A stretch of DNA of 64,000 nucleotides from Ancylobacter koreensis (GTDB lineage: Bacteria; Pseudomonadota; Alphaproteobacteria; Rhizobiales; Xanthobacteraceae). Where the stretch lies: positions 1,178,001 through 1,242,000 of the forward strand of contig NZ_JALKCG010000001.1 of NCBI RefSeq assembly GCF_023016525.1, written 5' to 3'. This document shows positions 17,463 through 27,238 of this stretch, in pieces (the first letter of the stretch is position 1; each line of letters starts with the position of its first letter). Position numbers and translations under genes: made by a program. The notes below the pieces were generated by a model that was given only the letters and a program-made list of their open reading frames with translations, ran no database searches and was not told the DNA's origin.

Positions 17463-18410
17463 ATGCGCGGTGATTCGATTTCCGCCCGGTTCCGATCCGG
17501 CCTGAGCGCGGGCGCCTCGCGGCGCAGCGCTTTGGTTCTCGCCACCCTCGTCGTGACGGCCGGCCCGGCGGCGGCGCAGAGCGGCGGCGGCATTTACGGT
17601 TACCAGTCCTCCTACCAGCTTTATTCGCGCGCTGCGGCCTCGGGCGGTTCGGGCTGGCGGCCCGGCGCCGGCCTCGTCTATCCCGGCGGCAATGTCTATC
17701 CGCCCCCGCGCCCGAGCGTCGATGTCGGCGTGCCCGATTCCGGCGGCGTGTACGGCTATGCCGGTGCGCCGGACGGCTCTCCCGGGGGCTATGCCGCGAG
17801 CCCGGCGCCATCTCCCGCTCCCGCGCGGACGCCTCCGCCGGCGCGCCCCGCCGGCAGCCGCACGGCGGCGCTCGCCACCGGCTACGCCGAGGTCGAGCCG
17901 GATTATTACGAGGAGGACGCCGCCCCGATGCCGGTCTACCGGCGGGCGACCGGCGCCAAGGGCGTCGACCGCAAGTTCGACCGCAAGCTGGTGCGCTACA
18001 CCAGCGCCGACCCGGCCGGCACCATCATCGTCGATACCGGGGCGCGCTATCTCTATCTCGTGCAGGGCAACGGCACGGCGGTGCGCTACGGTATCGGCGT
18101 CGGCAAGGAAGGCTTCCAGTGGTCCGGCAGCGAGCGCATCGCCCGCAAGGCCGAGTGGCCGGAATGGCGCCCGCCGGCCGAGATGATCCAGCGCCGGCCC
18201 GACCTGCCGCGCGTCATGGCCGGCGGCGAGGACAACCCGCTGGGCGCGCGCGCCCTGTATCTGGGCAAGACGCTCTACCGCATCCACGGCTCCAACGAGC
18301 CGGAGACCATCGGGCAGGCGGTGTCCTCCGGCTGCATCCGCATGCGCAACGAGGACATCATCGACCTCTACGATCGGGTGAACATTGGCACGCTGGTGCG
18401 GGTCATCTGA
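17463..18410 (+). CDS. L,D-transpeptidase (YkuD family), exported
   Basis: The 315-aa protein has a signal peptide (cleavage near PAAAQS, residue 39), a Gly/Tyr/Pro-rich spacer of about 130 residues with repeated GGxYGY elements, and a C-terminal YkuD domain. His275 (HGSN) and Cys291 (SSGCIRMRNED) form the catalytic signature. It should form 3-3 crosslinks or attach proteins to peptidoglycan in the periplasm. The spacer makes it longer than the lipoprotein paralogue at 741-1343; the two domains are clearly related. Confidence 0.9.
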   Translation: MRGDSISARFRSGLSAGASRRSALVLATLVVTAGPAAAQSGGGIYGYQSSYQLYSRAAASGGSGWRPGAGLVYPGGNVYPPPRPSVDVGVPDSGGVYGYAGAPDGSPGGYAASPAPSPAPARTPPPARPAGSRTAALATGYAEVEPDYYEEDAAPMPVYRRATGAKGVDRKFDRKLVRYTSADPAGTIIVDTGARYLYLVQGNGTAVRYGIGVGKEGFQWSGSERIARKAEWPEWRPPAEMIQRRPDLPRVMAGGEDNPLGARALYLGKTLYRIHGSNEPETIGQAVSSGCIRMRNEDIIDLYDRVNIGTLVRVI

Positions 18411-18524
18411 CGCCGCGCACCTTTTCCCCGCCCGTAACCACATCGGCCGCGCCCGCTTGGATGCGCGCGGCCACTCCGCTATGGTCCGCGCCGACTTCGC
18501 CTCGAACGCGGGAGCCGTGAGCAG

Positions 18525-19304
18525 ATGGCTCAGGACAGTTTGGCCGACGGCGGCCGCACCGACACCCATTTCGGCTACCGGACCGTGCCGCTGGACGACA
18601 AGCAGCGCATGGTCGACGAGGTGTTCCATTCGGTCGCCCGCCGCTACGACCTGATGAACGACCTCATGTCGCTCGGCCTCCACCGGGCATGGAAGGACCT
18701 TCTGGTCTCCCGTCTGCGCCCGCCGCGCGGCGCCCGCCCGTTCCACCTGCTGGACGTCGCCGGCGGCACCGGCGATGTTTCGTTCCGCACCGTCGAGGCG
18801 GGCGGGCCGACCACCCGCGCCACCGTCGCCGACATCAATGGCGGCATGCTGGCGGTAGGCCGCGAGCGCGCGGCCTCCCTCGGCCTCGCCGACCGGGTGG
18901 AGTTCGTCGAGGCCAATGCCGAGGAGCTGCCGTTCCCCGATAAGAGCTTCGACGCCGCCACCGTCGCCTTCGGCATCCGCAACGTGCCGCGCATGGACAA
19001 GGCGCTCTCCGAGATGCGGCGGGTGCTGAAGCCCGGCGGCACGTGCTTCGTGCTGGAATTCTCGCGCGTCGATGTGCCGGTGCTGGACGCGATCTACGAC
19101 GCCTATTCGTTCAAGCTGATCCCCGGCATGGGCAAGCTCGTCACCGGCGACGCCGATTCCTATCAGTACCTCGTCGAATCGATCCGCAAATTCCCCCCGC
19201 CGGAGGTGTTCGCGGAGATGATGCGGACGGCCGGCCTGCGCCGCGTTGCCTGGACGCCGCTCACCGGCGGCGTCGTCGCGCTTCATTCCGGCGTGCGGAT
19301 CTAG
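18525..19304 (+). CDS. ubiE: Demethylmenaquinone / 2-polyprenyl-6-methoxy-benzoquinol methyltransferase
   Basis: UbiE uses SAM to C-methylate the quinol ring during ubiquinone (and menaquinone) synthesis. The 259-aa protein has the family start [22 protein letters not shown]-binding motif LDVAGGTGD, and the family block AFGIRNVP. Its C-terminus is the standard end of the family ([11 protein letters not shown]). ubiB follows after 4 bp, the usual alphaproteobacterial arrangement, so both belong to one ubiquinone operon. Confidence 0.95.
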   Translation: MAQDSLADGGRTDTHFGYRTVPLDDKQRMVDEVFHSVARRYDLMNDLMSLGLHRAWKDLLVSRLRPPRGARPFHLLDVAGGTGDVSFRTVEAGGPTTRATVADINGGMLAVGRERAASLGLADRVEFVEANAEELPFPDKSFDAATVAFGIRNVPRMDKALSEMRRVLKPGGTCFVLEFSRVDVPVLDAIYDAYSFKLIPGMGKLVTGDADSYQYLVESIRKFPPPEVFAEMMRTAGLRRVAWTPLTGGVVALHSGVRI

Positions 19305-19308
19305 CGGC

Positions 19309-20877
19309 GTGGCCACTCCCCTCGGCGATTATCTGCGCCTCGCCCGCGCCGGCTTCGTGATGGCGCGCGAGGGCGTCGCCACGCAGATCGACCCCGCCAT
19401 GCGCCCGCCCGGCTCCGAGCCGCTCTTCGCGTTGGCGGGCCTCATCGCGCGGCGCGGTCCGGCCTCCAGCGCGGCCCGCCTCGGCGCCGCGCTGTCGCAA
19501 TTGGGCCCGTCCTATGTGAAGCTCGGCCAGTTCCTCGCCACCCGTCCCGACGTGGTGGGACCCCGGATGGCGCACGACCTCGAACTGCTGCAGGACCGCA
19601 TGCCGGCCTTCCCGCAGGAGGTGGCCGAGGCGACCATCGCGCGCAATTTCGACCGGCCGGCGAGCGTGGTCTATACCCGGCTCGGCCCGCCGCTCGCCGC
19701 CGCCTCCATCGCGCAGGTGCATCAGGGCGAGGTCATCGACCCCGACGGCATGGCGCGCCGCGTCGCGGTGAAGGTGCTGCGCCCGGACGTGCAGCGCCGC
19801 TTTCGCGTCGACCTCTCCTCCTTCTACCGCGCCGCTCGGCTCGGCGAGAGCGTGACGCCCGAGGGGCGCCGCCTGCGCCTTGTCGCCGTGGTCGACACGC
19901 TCGCCCGCTCGGTGACGATGGAGATGGACCTGCGGCTGGAGGCGGCCGCGCTCTCCGAGCTGGCGCAGAACACCGAGGCGGACGACGAATTCCGCGTGCC
20001 GGCGGTCGACTGGGACCGCACGGGCCGCGAGGTGCTGACCACCGAGTGGATCGACGGCGTCAAGCTGAACGACCTCGACGGGCTGCGTGCCGCCGGCCAC
20101 GACCTGCCGCGCCTCGGGCGCATCGTCATGCAGTCCTTCCTGCGCCACGCGCTGCGCGACGGCTTCTTCCATGCCGACATGCACCCGGGAAACCTGTTCG
20201 TCGATGCCGACGGGCGGCTGGTGGCGGTGGATTTCGGCATCATGGGCCGGCTCGGGCCGAAGGAGCGGCGCTTCCTCGCCGAAATCCTGTTCGGCTTCAT
20301 CACCCGCGACTGGCTGCGCACCGCGCAGGTGCATTTCGAGGCCGGGTACGTGCCGCCGCACCATTCGGTGGAGGATTTCGCGCAGGCGATCCGCGCCATC
20401 GGCGAGCCGATCCATTCGCGCCGCGCCGACCAGATCTCCATGGCCAAGCTGCTCACCCTGCTGTTCGAGGTGACGGCGCTCTTCGACATGAAGACGCGGC
20501 CGGAACTGCTGCTGCTGCAGAAGACCATGGTCGTGGTGGAGGGTGTCGCCCGCAATCTCGACCCGCAACTCGACATGTGGAAGACCGCCGAGCCGGTGGT
20601 GCGAAGCTGGATCGAGCGCAATCTCGGCCCGGCCGGGCGGATCGAGGAGGCGGCGGCCGGCGTCGGCGCGCTCGGCCGCTCGCTGCAGGCGCTGCCGGAG
20701 CTGATCGCGCAAGGCCAGCGCATCGCCGCCCAGCTCGACCTTGCCACCCGCGACGGCCTCACCTTGTCGCCGGAGACCACCGATGCCATCGGCCGCGCCG
20801 AGGGGCGTGGCAACCGCTGGATGACCATCGGCCTGTGGGCCATCGCGGCGCTGCTGGCGGGGCATCTGCTGTTCTGA
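19309..20877 (+). CDS. ubiB: UbiB, ADCK-type atypical kinase for ubiquinone biosynthesis
   Basis: The 522-aa protein is an ABC1/ADCK-family kinase-like ATPase required for ubiquinone synthesis. The KxGQ motif (VKLGQFLATRPD) is present near residue 70, the nucleotide-binding lysine lies in VAVKVLRPDV, and the catalytic loop is FFHADMHPGNLF followed by VAVDFGIMGRL. A C-terminal membrane anchor ends the protein (MTIGLWAIAALLAGHLLF). Start is a GTG four bases after the ubiE stop; upstream in-frame codons overlap ubiE and are not conserved-looking. Confidence 0.93.
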   Translation: MATPLGDYLRLARAGFVMAREGVATQIDPAMRPPGSEPLFALAGLIARRGPASSAARLGAALSQLGPSYVKLGQFLATRPDVVGPRMAHDLELLQDRMPAFPQEVAEATIARNFDRPASVVYTRLGPPLAAASIAQVHQGEVIDPDGMARRVAVKVLRPDVQRRFRVDLSSFYRAARLGESVTPEGRRLRLVAVVDTLARSVTMEMDLRLEAAALSELAQNTEADDEFRVPAVDWDRTGREVLTTEWIDGVKLNDLDGLRAAGHDLPRLGRIVMQSFLRHALRDGFFHADMHPGNLFVDADGRLVAVDFGIMGRLGPKERRFLAEILFGFITRDWLRTAQVHFEAGYVPPHHSVEDFAQAIRAIGEPIHSRRADQISMAKLLTLLFEVTALFDMKTRPELLLLQKTMVVVEGVARNLDPQLDMWKTAEPVVRSWIERNLGPAGRIEEAAAGVGALGRSLQALPELIAQGQRIAAQLDLATRDGLTLSPETTDAIGRAEGRGNRWMTIGLWAIAALLAGHLLF

Positions 20878-20893
20878 GCGGGGAGGCGCTGCG

Positions 20894-21114
20894 ATGAGCC
20901 TCGTGCACAACGAGCGGACGAAGCTGTCCGCGACCTATCTGAACGGCGTCGCCATTGCCGTAATGGCGTCGGCGGGCTTGGTCCGGTTGTGTCGGTTCTG
21001 AACGGTGGCGCCGCACCTGTGCTGGGTATCGCCGCCGTCAGCGTGATTTGCCTCGCAGGCAGCGTCGCCCTACATTTCCTTGCGAGGCGTCTCCTCGGGA
21101 GTCTCTTGCCATGA
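20894..21114 (+). pseudogene. Small membrane protein gene with a frameshift
   Basis: The ATG at 20894 begins MSLVHNERTKLSATYLNG, the start of a small two-helix membrane protein found in alphaproteobacteria. In this frame a stop occurs at 20999-21001 after 35 codons. From about 20977 the -1 frame continues with GPVVSVLNGG, a clear transmembrane helix and the end LLGSLLP, stopping at 21112-21114. That stop overlaps the ATG of the next small gene (ATGA), as expected for the intact gene. Loss of one G from a GGG run near 20979 would explain it. It is either a true mutation, an assembly error or, less likely, programmed slippage. Confidence 0.65.
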
Positions 21115-21230
21115 CCACCGCGGACTTCCTGCTGCTGCTTATCATGCCGGTCGGCGCCCTTGTCGTCGGCGGCATCGTCTATCTTGTCGCCTCGCGCGGC
21201 CATCATCCCCACGCCGGTCCGGCCGAATGA
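21111..21230 (+). CDS. Tiny single-pass membrane protein (39 aa)
   Basis: The product is one transmembrane helix (residues 6-29, LLLLIMPVGALVVGGIVYLVA) with a short His/Pro-rich cytoplasmic or periplasmic tail. Its ATG overlaps the stop of the frameshifted gene upstream in an ATGA, suggesting translational coupling, and the pair lies just after ubiB. No function is known. It is too short for most gene callers. Confidence 0.6.
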   Translation: MTTADFLLLLIMPVGALVVGGIVYLVASRGHHPHAGPAE

Positions 21231-21319
21231 TTCCGGTTCTTCGTCCGGCTGCCTCTGGGCTGCTCCGCACGGCTGAGCTATAGGCCACGCAGGCAACAAC
21301 AAGGCGCAGGCAAACCCGC

Positions 21320-22549
21320 ATGCTCGCCGGCAAGCGCATCCTGCTCGTCATAGGCGGCGGCATCGCCGCCTATAAGAGCCTCGACCTGATCCGCCGGCTC
21401 AAGGAGCGCGGCGCGGGCGTGCGTGTCGTCATGACCGCCGCCGCCCAGCATTTCGTCACCCCGCTCGCCGCCGGCGCGCTCAGCCACGACCGGGTGTTCA
21501 CCGAGCTGTTCGACCGCGAGGCCGAGCACGACATCGGCCATATCCGCCTGTCCCGCGAGGCCGACCTGATCGTCGTGGCGCCCGCCACCGCCGATCTCAT
21601 GGCGAAGATGGCGCATGGGCTGGCCGACGACCTCGCCACCGCGGTGCTGCTGGCGAGCGACCGGCCGGTCCTGCTCGCCCCGGCGATGAATCCGCTGATG
21701 TGGGCGAACCCCGCCACCCGGCGCAATGCCGCGCAGCTTGCCGCCGACGGAATCGCCTTCGTCGGGCCCAATGCCGGCGCCATGGCCGAGCGCGGCGAGG
21801 ACGGGCCGGGCCGCATGGCCGAGCCGCTGGAGATCGCGGCGGCGGCCGAGCGGCTGTTGGCGCCGGCCGGGCCGCTGAAGGGCCGGCACCTGCTCGTCAC
21901 CTCCGGCCCGACCCATGAGCCGATCGACCCGGTGCGCTACATCGCCAACCGTTCCTCCGGCAAGCAGGGCCACGCCATCGCCGCCGCCGCCGCCCGCGCG
22001 GGCGCGCAGGTCACCCTGGTCTCCGGCCCGGTGAGCCTGCCCGATCCCGCCGGCGTCGATGTCCGTCATGTGGAGAGCGCGCGCGAGATGCTGGCGGCGG
22101 TGGAAGCCGCGCTGCCGGCGGACGCGGCCGTCTTCGCCGCCGCCGTCGCAGACTGGCGCGCCGCCAGCGAGGCCGCCGAGAAGATGAAGAAGGACGGCGG
22201 CACCCTGCCGCCGCTGACCCTTACCGAGAACCCGGACATCCTCGCCACCATCGCGCATCTGTCGAACCGGCGCCCGCGCCTTGTGGTCGGCTTCGCGGCG
22301 GAGACGCAGAACGTCGTGACCTATGCCCAGGCCAAGCGCGCCCGCAAGGGCTGCGACTGGATCGTCGCCAACGACGTCTCCCAGCGCAGCGGCATTCCCG
22401 GCGGAGTCATGGGCGCCGACAGCAATGAGGTGCATCTGATTTCCGCCGAGGGCGTCGAGCACTGGCCGCAGGCTTCGAAGGCTGACGTGGCCGAGCGTCT
22501 GGTCGGCCGCATCGCCGCCGCGCTCGGTCCGCTGGAGGCAAGCGCGTGA
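21320..22549 (+). CDS. coaBC: Bifunctional phosphopantothenoylcysteine synthetase/decarboxylase
   Basis: CoaBC carries out two steps of coenzyme A synthesis: joining 4'-phosphopantothenate to cysteine using CTP (CoaB) and FMN-dependent decarboxylation (CoaC). The 409-aa protein has the CoaC part first ([16 protein letters not shown], then the PAMNPLMW substrate motif) and the CoaB part from about residue 190 ([15 protein letters not shown], then KMKKDGG and NDVS). Length is standard. The following dut gene starts in its stop codon region (GTGA overlap). Confidence 0.95.
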   Translation: MLAGKRILLVIGGGIAAYKSLDLIRRLKERGAGVRVVMTAAAQHFVTPLAAGALSHDRVFTELFDREAEHDIGHIRLSREADLIVVAPATADLMAKMAHGLADDLATAVLLASDRPVLLAPAMNPLMWANPATRRNAAQLAADGIAFVGPNAGAMAERGEDGPGRMAEPLEIAAAAERLLAPAGPLKGRHLLVTSGPTHEPIDPVRYIANRSSGKQGHAIAAAAARAGAQVTLVSGPVSLPDPAGVDVRHVESAREMLAAVEAALPADAAVFAAAVADWRAASEAAEKMKKDGGTLPPLTLTENPDILATIAHLSNRRPRLVVGFAAETQNVVTYAQAKRARKGCDWIVANDVSQRSGIPGGVMGADSNEVHLISAEGVEHWPQASKADVAERLVGRIAAALGPLEASA

Positions 22550-23019
22550 GCGTCGAGGTTCCCGTCCGCGTGCTGGCGCATGGCGAAGGCCTGCCGCTGC
22601 CGGACTACGCCACACCCGGCGCTGCCGGTCTCGATCTGATCGCCGCCCTGCCCGAGGGCGAGCCGCTGACGCTCGCCCCGCTCGCCCGCGCGGCGGTGCC
22701 GACCGGGCTCTGCCTCGCCCTGCCGGACGGCTATGAGGCACAGGTGCGCCCGCGCTCGGGCCTTGCGCTGAAGCAGGGGCTGACCGTGCTCAACGCACCC
22801 GGCACGGTCGATTCCGACTATCGCGGCGAGGTGAAGGTGCTGCTGGTCAATCTGAGCGATGCGCCCGTCGTGCTGGAGCGCGGCCAGCGCATCGCGCAGA
22901 TGGTGGTGGCGCCCGTCACCCGGATTCATCTGGCCGAAGCCGGTAATTTAACCGAAACAACACGGGGCGATGGTGGATTCGGTTCGACGGGGCTCGACGG
23001 CCGGCAAATATCGCGCTAG
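22546..23019 (+). CDS. dut: dUTP diphosphatase
   Basis: The 157-aa enzyme hydrolyses dUTP to dUMP, preventing uracil in DNA and providing dTTP precursor. Five trimeric-dUTPase motifs can be followed: [16 protein letters not shown], the catalytic-type stretch [19 protein letters not shown], and the P-loop-like tail [10 protein letters not shown]. The GTG start overlaps the coaBC stop by 4 bp. The coaBC-dut pair is typical of alphaproteobacteria. Confidence 0.95.
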   Translation: MSVEVPVRVLAHGEGLPLPDYATPGAAGLDLIAALPEGEPLTLAPLARAAVPTGLCLALPDGYEAQVRPRSGLALKQGLTVLNAPGTVDSDYRGEVKVLLVNLSDAPVVLERGQRIAQMVVAPVTRIHLAEAGNLTETTRGDGGFGSTGLDGRQISR

Positions 23020-23028
23020 CCAAGGGGC

Positions 23029-23472
23029 ATGCCGCGCCTCTCCGACAAAAGCCTCCTCGCCATCGCCGCCGTCGTGGACGTCGCGCTGCATGCCCGCGGC
23101 ATGCCCGTTGCGGCCAAGGCGCTGGCCGCCCGCCACGAATTGCCGCCCCGCCATCTCGAACCCGTCCTTCAGGCGCTGGTGCATGCCGGCGTGCTCAAGG
23201 GCGTGCGCGGTCCGCGCGGCGGCTATGAGCTGGCGCGCGAGCGCCGGCGCATCACCGTCGCCGAAGTGGTCCGCGTCGTCGAGGCGGAGAGCGACGCGGC
23301 GCTCGACGGCTTCCCGCCCATCGTGCGCGACATCGTGCAGCCCGCCGTTGCCGAGGCCGAACGCGCCTTCGAGGCGGCGCTCGACGCGGTGACGGTCGAG
23401 GATCTGTGCCGTTCAGCGGCGCAGAACACGCTGCGCCGTGGATTGCCCGAAGGCATCGATTTCACAATTTAG
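23029..23472 (+). CDS. Rrf2-family transcriptional regulator
   Basis: A 147-aa winged-helix regulator with the Rrf2 layout: PVAAKALAARHELPPRHLEPVLQALVHAG for the HTH and VRGPRGGYELARERRRITVAEVV for the wing. The three-cysteine Fe-S cluster of IscR/NsrR is absent: only one Cys, late in the protein, is seen. Rrf2 proteins without a cluster include CymR, the cysteine regulator that works with CysK. Here cysK lies 122 bp downstream on the same strand, so control of cysteine synthesis is a reasonable inference, not shown. Confidence 0.87.
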   Translation: MPRLSDKSLLAIAAVVDVALHARGMPVAAKALAARHELPPRHLEPVLQALVHAGVLKGVRGPRGGYELARERRRITVAEVVRVVEAESDAALDGFPPIVRDIVQPAVAEAERAFEAALDAVTVEDLCRSAAQNTLRRGLPEGIDFTI

Positions 23473-23594
23473 TTTCGTTTAAATTTTGTTTTCTCGACTT
23501 ACTGTCGTGAATATGGTAGCCGACAGGGCGAAAATCGTTCGCCAATAAGGGGCAGGGCCGCCATGCGCCCGCCCCATACATGCTGGAGGCACCC
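23473..23594 (+). promoter_or_regulatory. AT-rich leader of cysK with an inverted repeat
   Basis: The first half is markedly AT-rich compared with its surroundings, as expected for a promoter, though I cannot fix -35/-10 boxes. An inverted repeat GGCGAA-5-TTCGCC sits at 23527-23543, and a shorter CGAC...GTCG repeat near 23505-23520. Either could bind the neighbouring Rrf2 regulator. Confidence 0.4.
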
Positions 23595-24560
<966 letters not shown>

Positions 24561-24693
24561 CAGCTCCCGCGCGGCGTCGGCGCGCCGGCCCTTCTAGTGC
24601 GACTCCGGCTTCGGTAAAGTCTCGGTGATTCGGCGCGCCCTCGCGGGCGCCGCCGGCCGGGGGACGGCAGTCGGCAAGGGGAGGCGGGCGCGG

Positions 24694-27234
24694 ATGGCGC
24701 ATCCGGCCGGCATGGGCGGAACGGTAGGCAATGGGCGTCGGGCAGCATCCGCCCGGGGCCGGCGTCTCCGCCACCCGATGGCCGCTGCGGCCCTGTCCGG
24801 AGCGCTGCCGCTCACGCTCACCCCGGCCCATGCGCAATCCGACCTGCACGGCGTCACCGCCGGCGCCTTTTCCGTGCTGGCCGGGCAGGACCCGAGCGCG
24901 CTGATCGGGCTGGCGCTGGTCGTCGGGCTCATCGTCTTCGCCACCACCACCGCCATCGTGCATCTGCGCTACCGGCGCCAGTCGCTGCGCCGCGAGGCCG
25001 AGGCGTTCGGCGAGATTTCCCGGCTGGAGTCGCAGATCGAGGAAGCGCGGGCGCTGCTGATGGCGGAGCCGCAGATCGTCGTGGTCTGGCGCGACCCTTC
25101 GGCCGACCCCGAGATCATCGGCAACACGCCCGCCTTCACCGGCGTCGCCGCGCCCTTGCGCATCCTTGCCTTCGGCGCCTGGCTGACGCCCGGTTCGGCG
25201 CGCGAGATCGAGGCGGCGGTGGAGCGCCTGCGTGCCCGGGGCACCCCGCTCGCCGCCACCCTCGCCACGCAGGACGGGCGCTTCGTCGAGGCGGATGGCC
25301 GACCGGTCGGGGCGGCCGTTGTGCTGCGCCTACGCGACATCACCGGCGTCCGGCTGGAGCAGGCGCAGCTCCAGGAGGCCTATCGCGCGCTCGATGGCGA
25401 GAGCTCGGCGCTGCGCACCCTGCTCGACGCGCTGCCCGCCCCCGTGTGGGTGGGCGACGAGGACGGCCGGCTGCGCTGGAGCAACGCCGCCTATGCCCAT
25501 GCGGTGGAGGCCCGCGACGGCCGCGACGCCGCCGTGCGCGACCTCTTCCTGCTCGACCGGCAGAGCCGCGAGCAGGCGAAGAAGGCGCATGGCGACGCCT
25601 TGCCGTTCAAATCCCGCCTGCCTGTCGTGGTCGCCGGCTCGCGCCGCGTGCTCGACGTGCTGGAAGTGCCGACCGGCGGCGGCGCGGCGGGCATCGCGCT
25701 CGACGCCACGGAGGCCGAGAGCGTGCGGGCGGAGCTCGCCCATGTGGTCGGCGCGCACCGGCGCACGCTCGACCAGCTCGCCACGGCGGTCGCCATCTTC
25801 GGCGCCGACCGGCGCCTCGTCTTTCACAATGCCGCCTATGCCGGCCTGTTCGAGCTCGATCCCGCCTTCCTCGACGACCGGCCGGACGACGGCGCCGTGC
25901 TCGACCGGCTGCGCGCCGCCCGCCGCCTGCCTGAGCAGGCGGATTTCCGTGTCTGGCGCGAGGACCTGCACGCGGCCTACCGCGCCATCGAGCCGCGCGA
26001 GCACTGGTGGCACCTGCCGGGCGGGCGCACGCTGCGCGTCGTCACCGCGCCGAACCCGGAAGGCGGCGTCACCTATCTGTTCGACGAGGTGACCGAGCGC
26101 CTCGCGCTGGAGAGCCGCTACATCTCGCTGACCCGCATCCAGAGCGAGACGCTGGACGCGCTGGCCGAGGCGGTTGCGGTGTTCGGCAGCGACGGGCGGC
26201 TCGGCCTGTTCAACTCCGCCTTCCGCCGGCTCTGGCACCTCGACGCGGCGATGCTCGATGCCCGCCCGCATGTCGACAACGTGGCGCAGGCCTGCCGCCG
26301 CCTCACCACGGATGCCGCCGTCTGGGGCCGGCTTTCCGCCGCCGTCACCGGCATCGAGGCACGCGTGCCGACCGAGTTCCGCATGGAGCGCAACGACGGC
26401 GCCATCATCGACGGCTCGACCCAGCCGCTGCCCGATGGCGGCACGCTGGTGACGCTGCGCGACGTCACCGACACCGCGCAGGTCGAGCGCGCGCTGGTGG
26501 AGCGTAACGACGCGCTGGTCGCCGCCGACCACCTCAAGAGCACCTTCGTCAGTCACGTTTCCTACGAGCTGCGCTCGCCGCTGACCACGATCATCGGCTT
26601 CGCCCAGCTTCTCGACGACACCGGCGTCGGCCCGCTCAACCCCAAGCAGCGCGCCTATGTGAACCACATCACGGAGTCGAGCGCGGCGCTGCTGGCGATC
26701 ATCAACGACATTCTCGACCTCGCCACCATCGACGCCGGCGCGATGACGCTCGATCTCGCCGAGGTCGATGTGCGCGCCGCCATGGAGGCCGCCGCCGAGG
26801 GTGTGCGCGACCGTCTGGCCGAGGGCGATATCCGCCTGTCCATCGAGCTGCAGAACGCCGCCGGCAGCTTCCGCGCCGATGCCAAGCGGGTGCGGCAGAT
26901 CCTCTACAACCTGCTCTCCAATGCGGTCGGCTTCGCCCCTGACGGCTCAGCCGTCACGCTGTCGGCCGAGCGCCACGAGGACAAGGTGGTGTTCCGCGTG
27001 CGCGACCACGGCCCGGGCATCCCGCCCGAGATCGGCACGCGGGTGTTCGACCGCTTCGAGAGCCACACCGCCGGCTCGCGCCATCGCGGCGTCGGGCTCG
27101 GCCTGTCCATCGTGCGCTCGCTGGTGGCGCTGCACGGGGGCACGGTGAGCATCGGCCCGGCGCAGGGCGGCGGTACGCTCGTCACCTGCACCTTCCCGCT
27201 GGAAACCGGCGCCAGCCGGGACGCGGCGGAGTAG
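24694..27234 (+). CDS. divL: DivL-type PAS histidine-kinase-like protein (Tyr in place of His)
   Basis: An 846-aa membrane sensor: an N-terminal hydrophobic segment (about residues 69-92), several PAS-type domains (LDALPAPVWVGDEDGRL, LATAVAIFGADRRL, LAEAVAVFGSDGRL), then HisKA and HATPase domains. The H-box reads SYELRSPL: Tyr624 stands where the phospho-acceptor His belongs, as in Caulobacter DivL, which acts as a DivK-responsive regulator of CckA in the CtrA pathway rather than a normal kinase. N box (NLLSNAVG), G1 (DHGPGIP) and G2 (GVGLGLSIV) are intact. The gene precedes tsaE. Start ATG 24694 has GGGGAGG upstream; a GTG at 24625 would add 23 residues. Confidence 0.8.
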   Translation: MAHPAGMGGTVGNGRRAASARGRRLRHPMAAAALSGALPLTLTPAHAQSDLHGVTAGAFSVLAGQDPSALIGLALVVGLIVFATTTAIVHLRYRRQSLRREAEAFGEISRLESQIEEARALLMAEPQIVVVWRDPSADPEIIGNTPAFTGVAAPLRILAFGAWLTPGSAREIEAAVERLRARGTPLAATLATQDGRFVEADGRPVGAAVVLRLRDITGVRLEQAQLQEAYRALDGESSALRTLLDALPAPVWVGDEDGRLRWSNAAYAHAVEARDGRDAAVRDLFLLDRQSREQAKKAHGDALPFKSRLPVVVAGSRRVLDVLEVPTGGGAAGIALDATEAESVRAELAHVVGAHRRTLDQLATAVAIFGADRRLVFHNAAYAGLFELDPAFLDDRPDDGAVLDRLRAARRLPEQADFRVWREDLHAAYRAIEPREHWWHLPGGRTLRVVTAPNPEGGVTYLFDEVTERLALESRYISLTRIQSETLDALAEAVAVFGSDGRLGLFNSAFRRLWHLDAAMLDARPHVDNVAQACRRLTTDAAVWGRLSAAVTGIEARVPTEFRMERNDGAIIDGSTQPLPDGGTLVTLRDVTDTAQVERALVERNDALVAADHLKSTFVSHVSYELRSPLTTIIGFAQLLDDTGVGPLNPKQRAYVNHITESSAALLAIINDILDLATIDAGAMTLDLAEVDVRAAMEAAAEGVRDRLAEGDIRLSIELQNAAGSFRADAKRVRQILYNLLSNAVGFAPDGSAVTLSAERHEDKVVFRVRDHGPGIPPEIGTRVFDRFESHTAGSRHRGVGLGLSIVRSLVALHGGTVSIGPAQGGGTLVTCTFPLETGASRDAAE

Positions 27235-27238
27235 CGGC

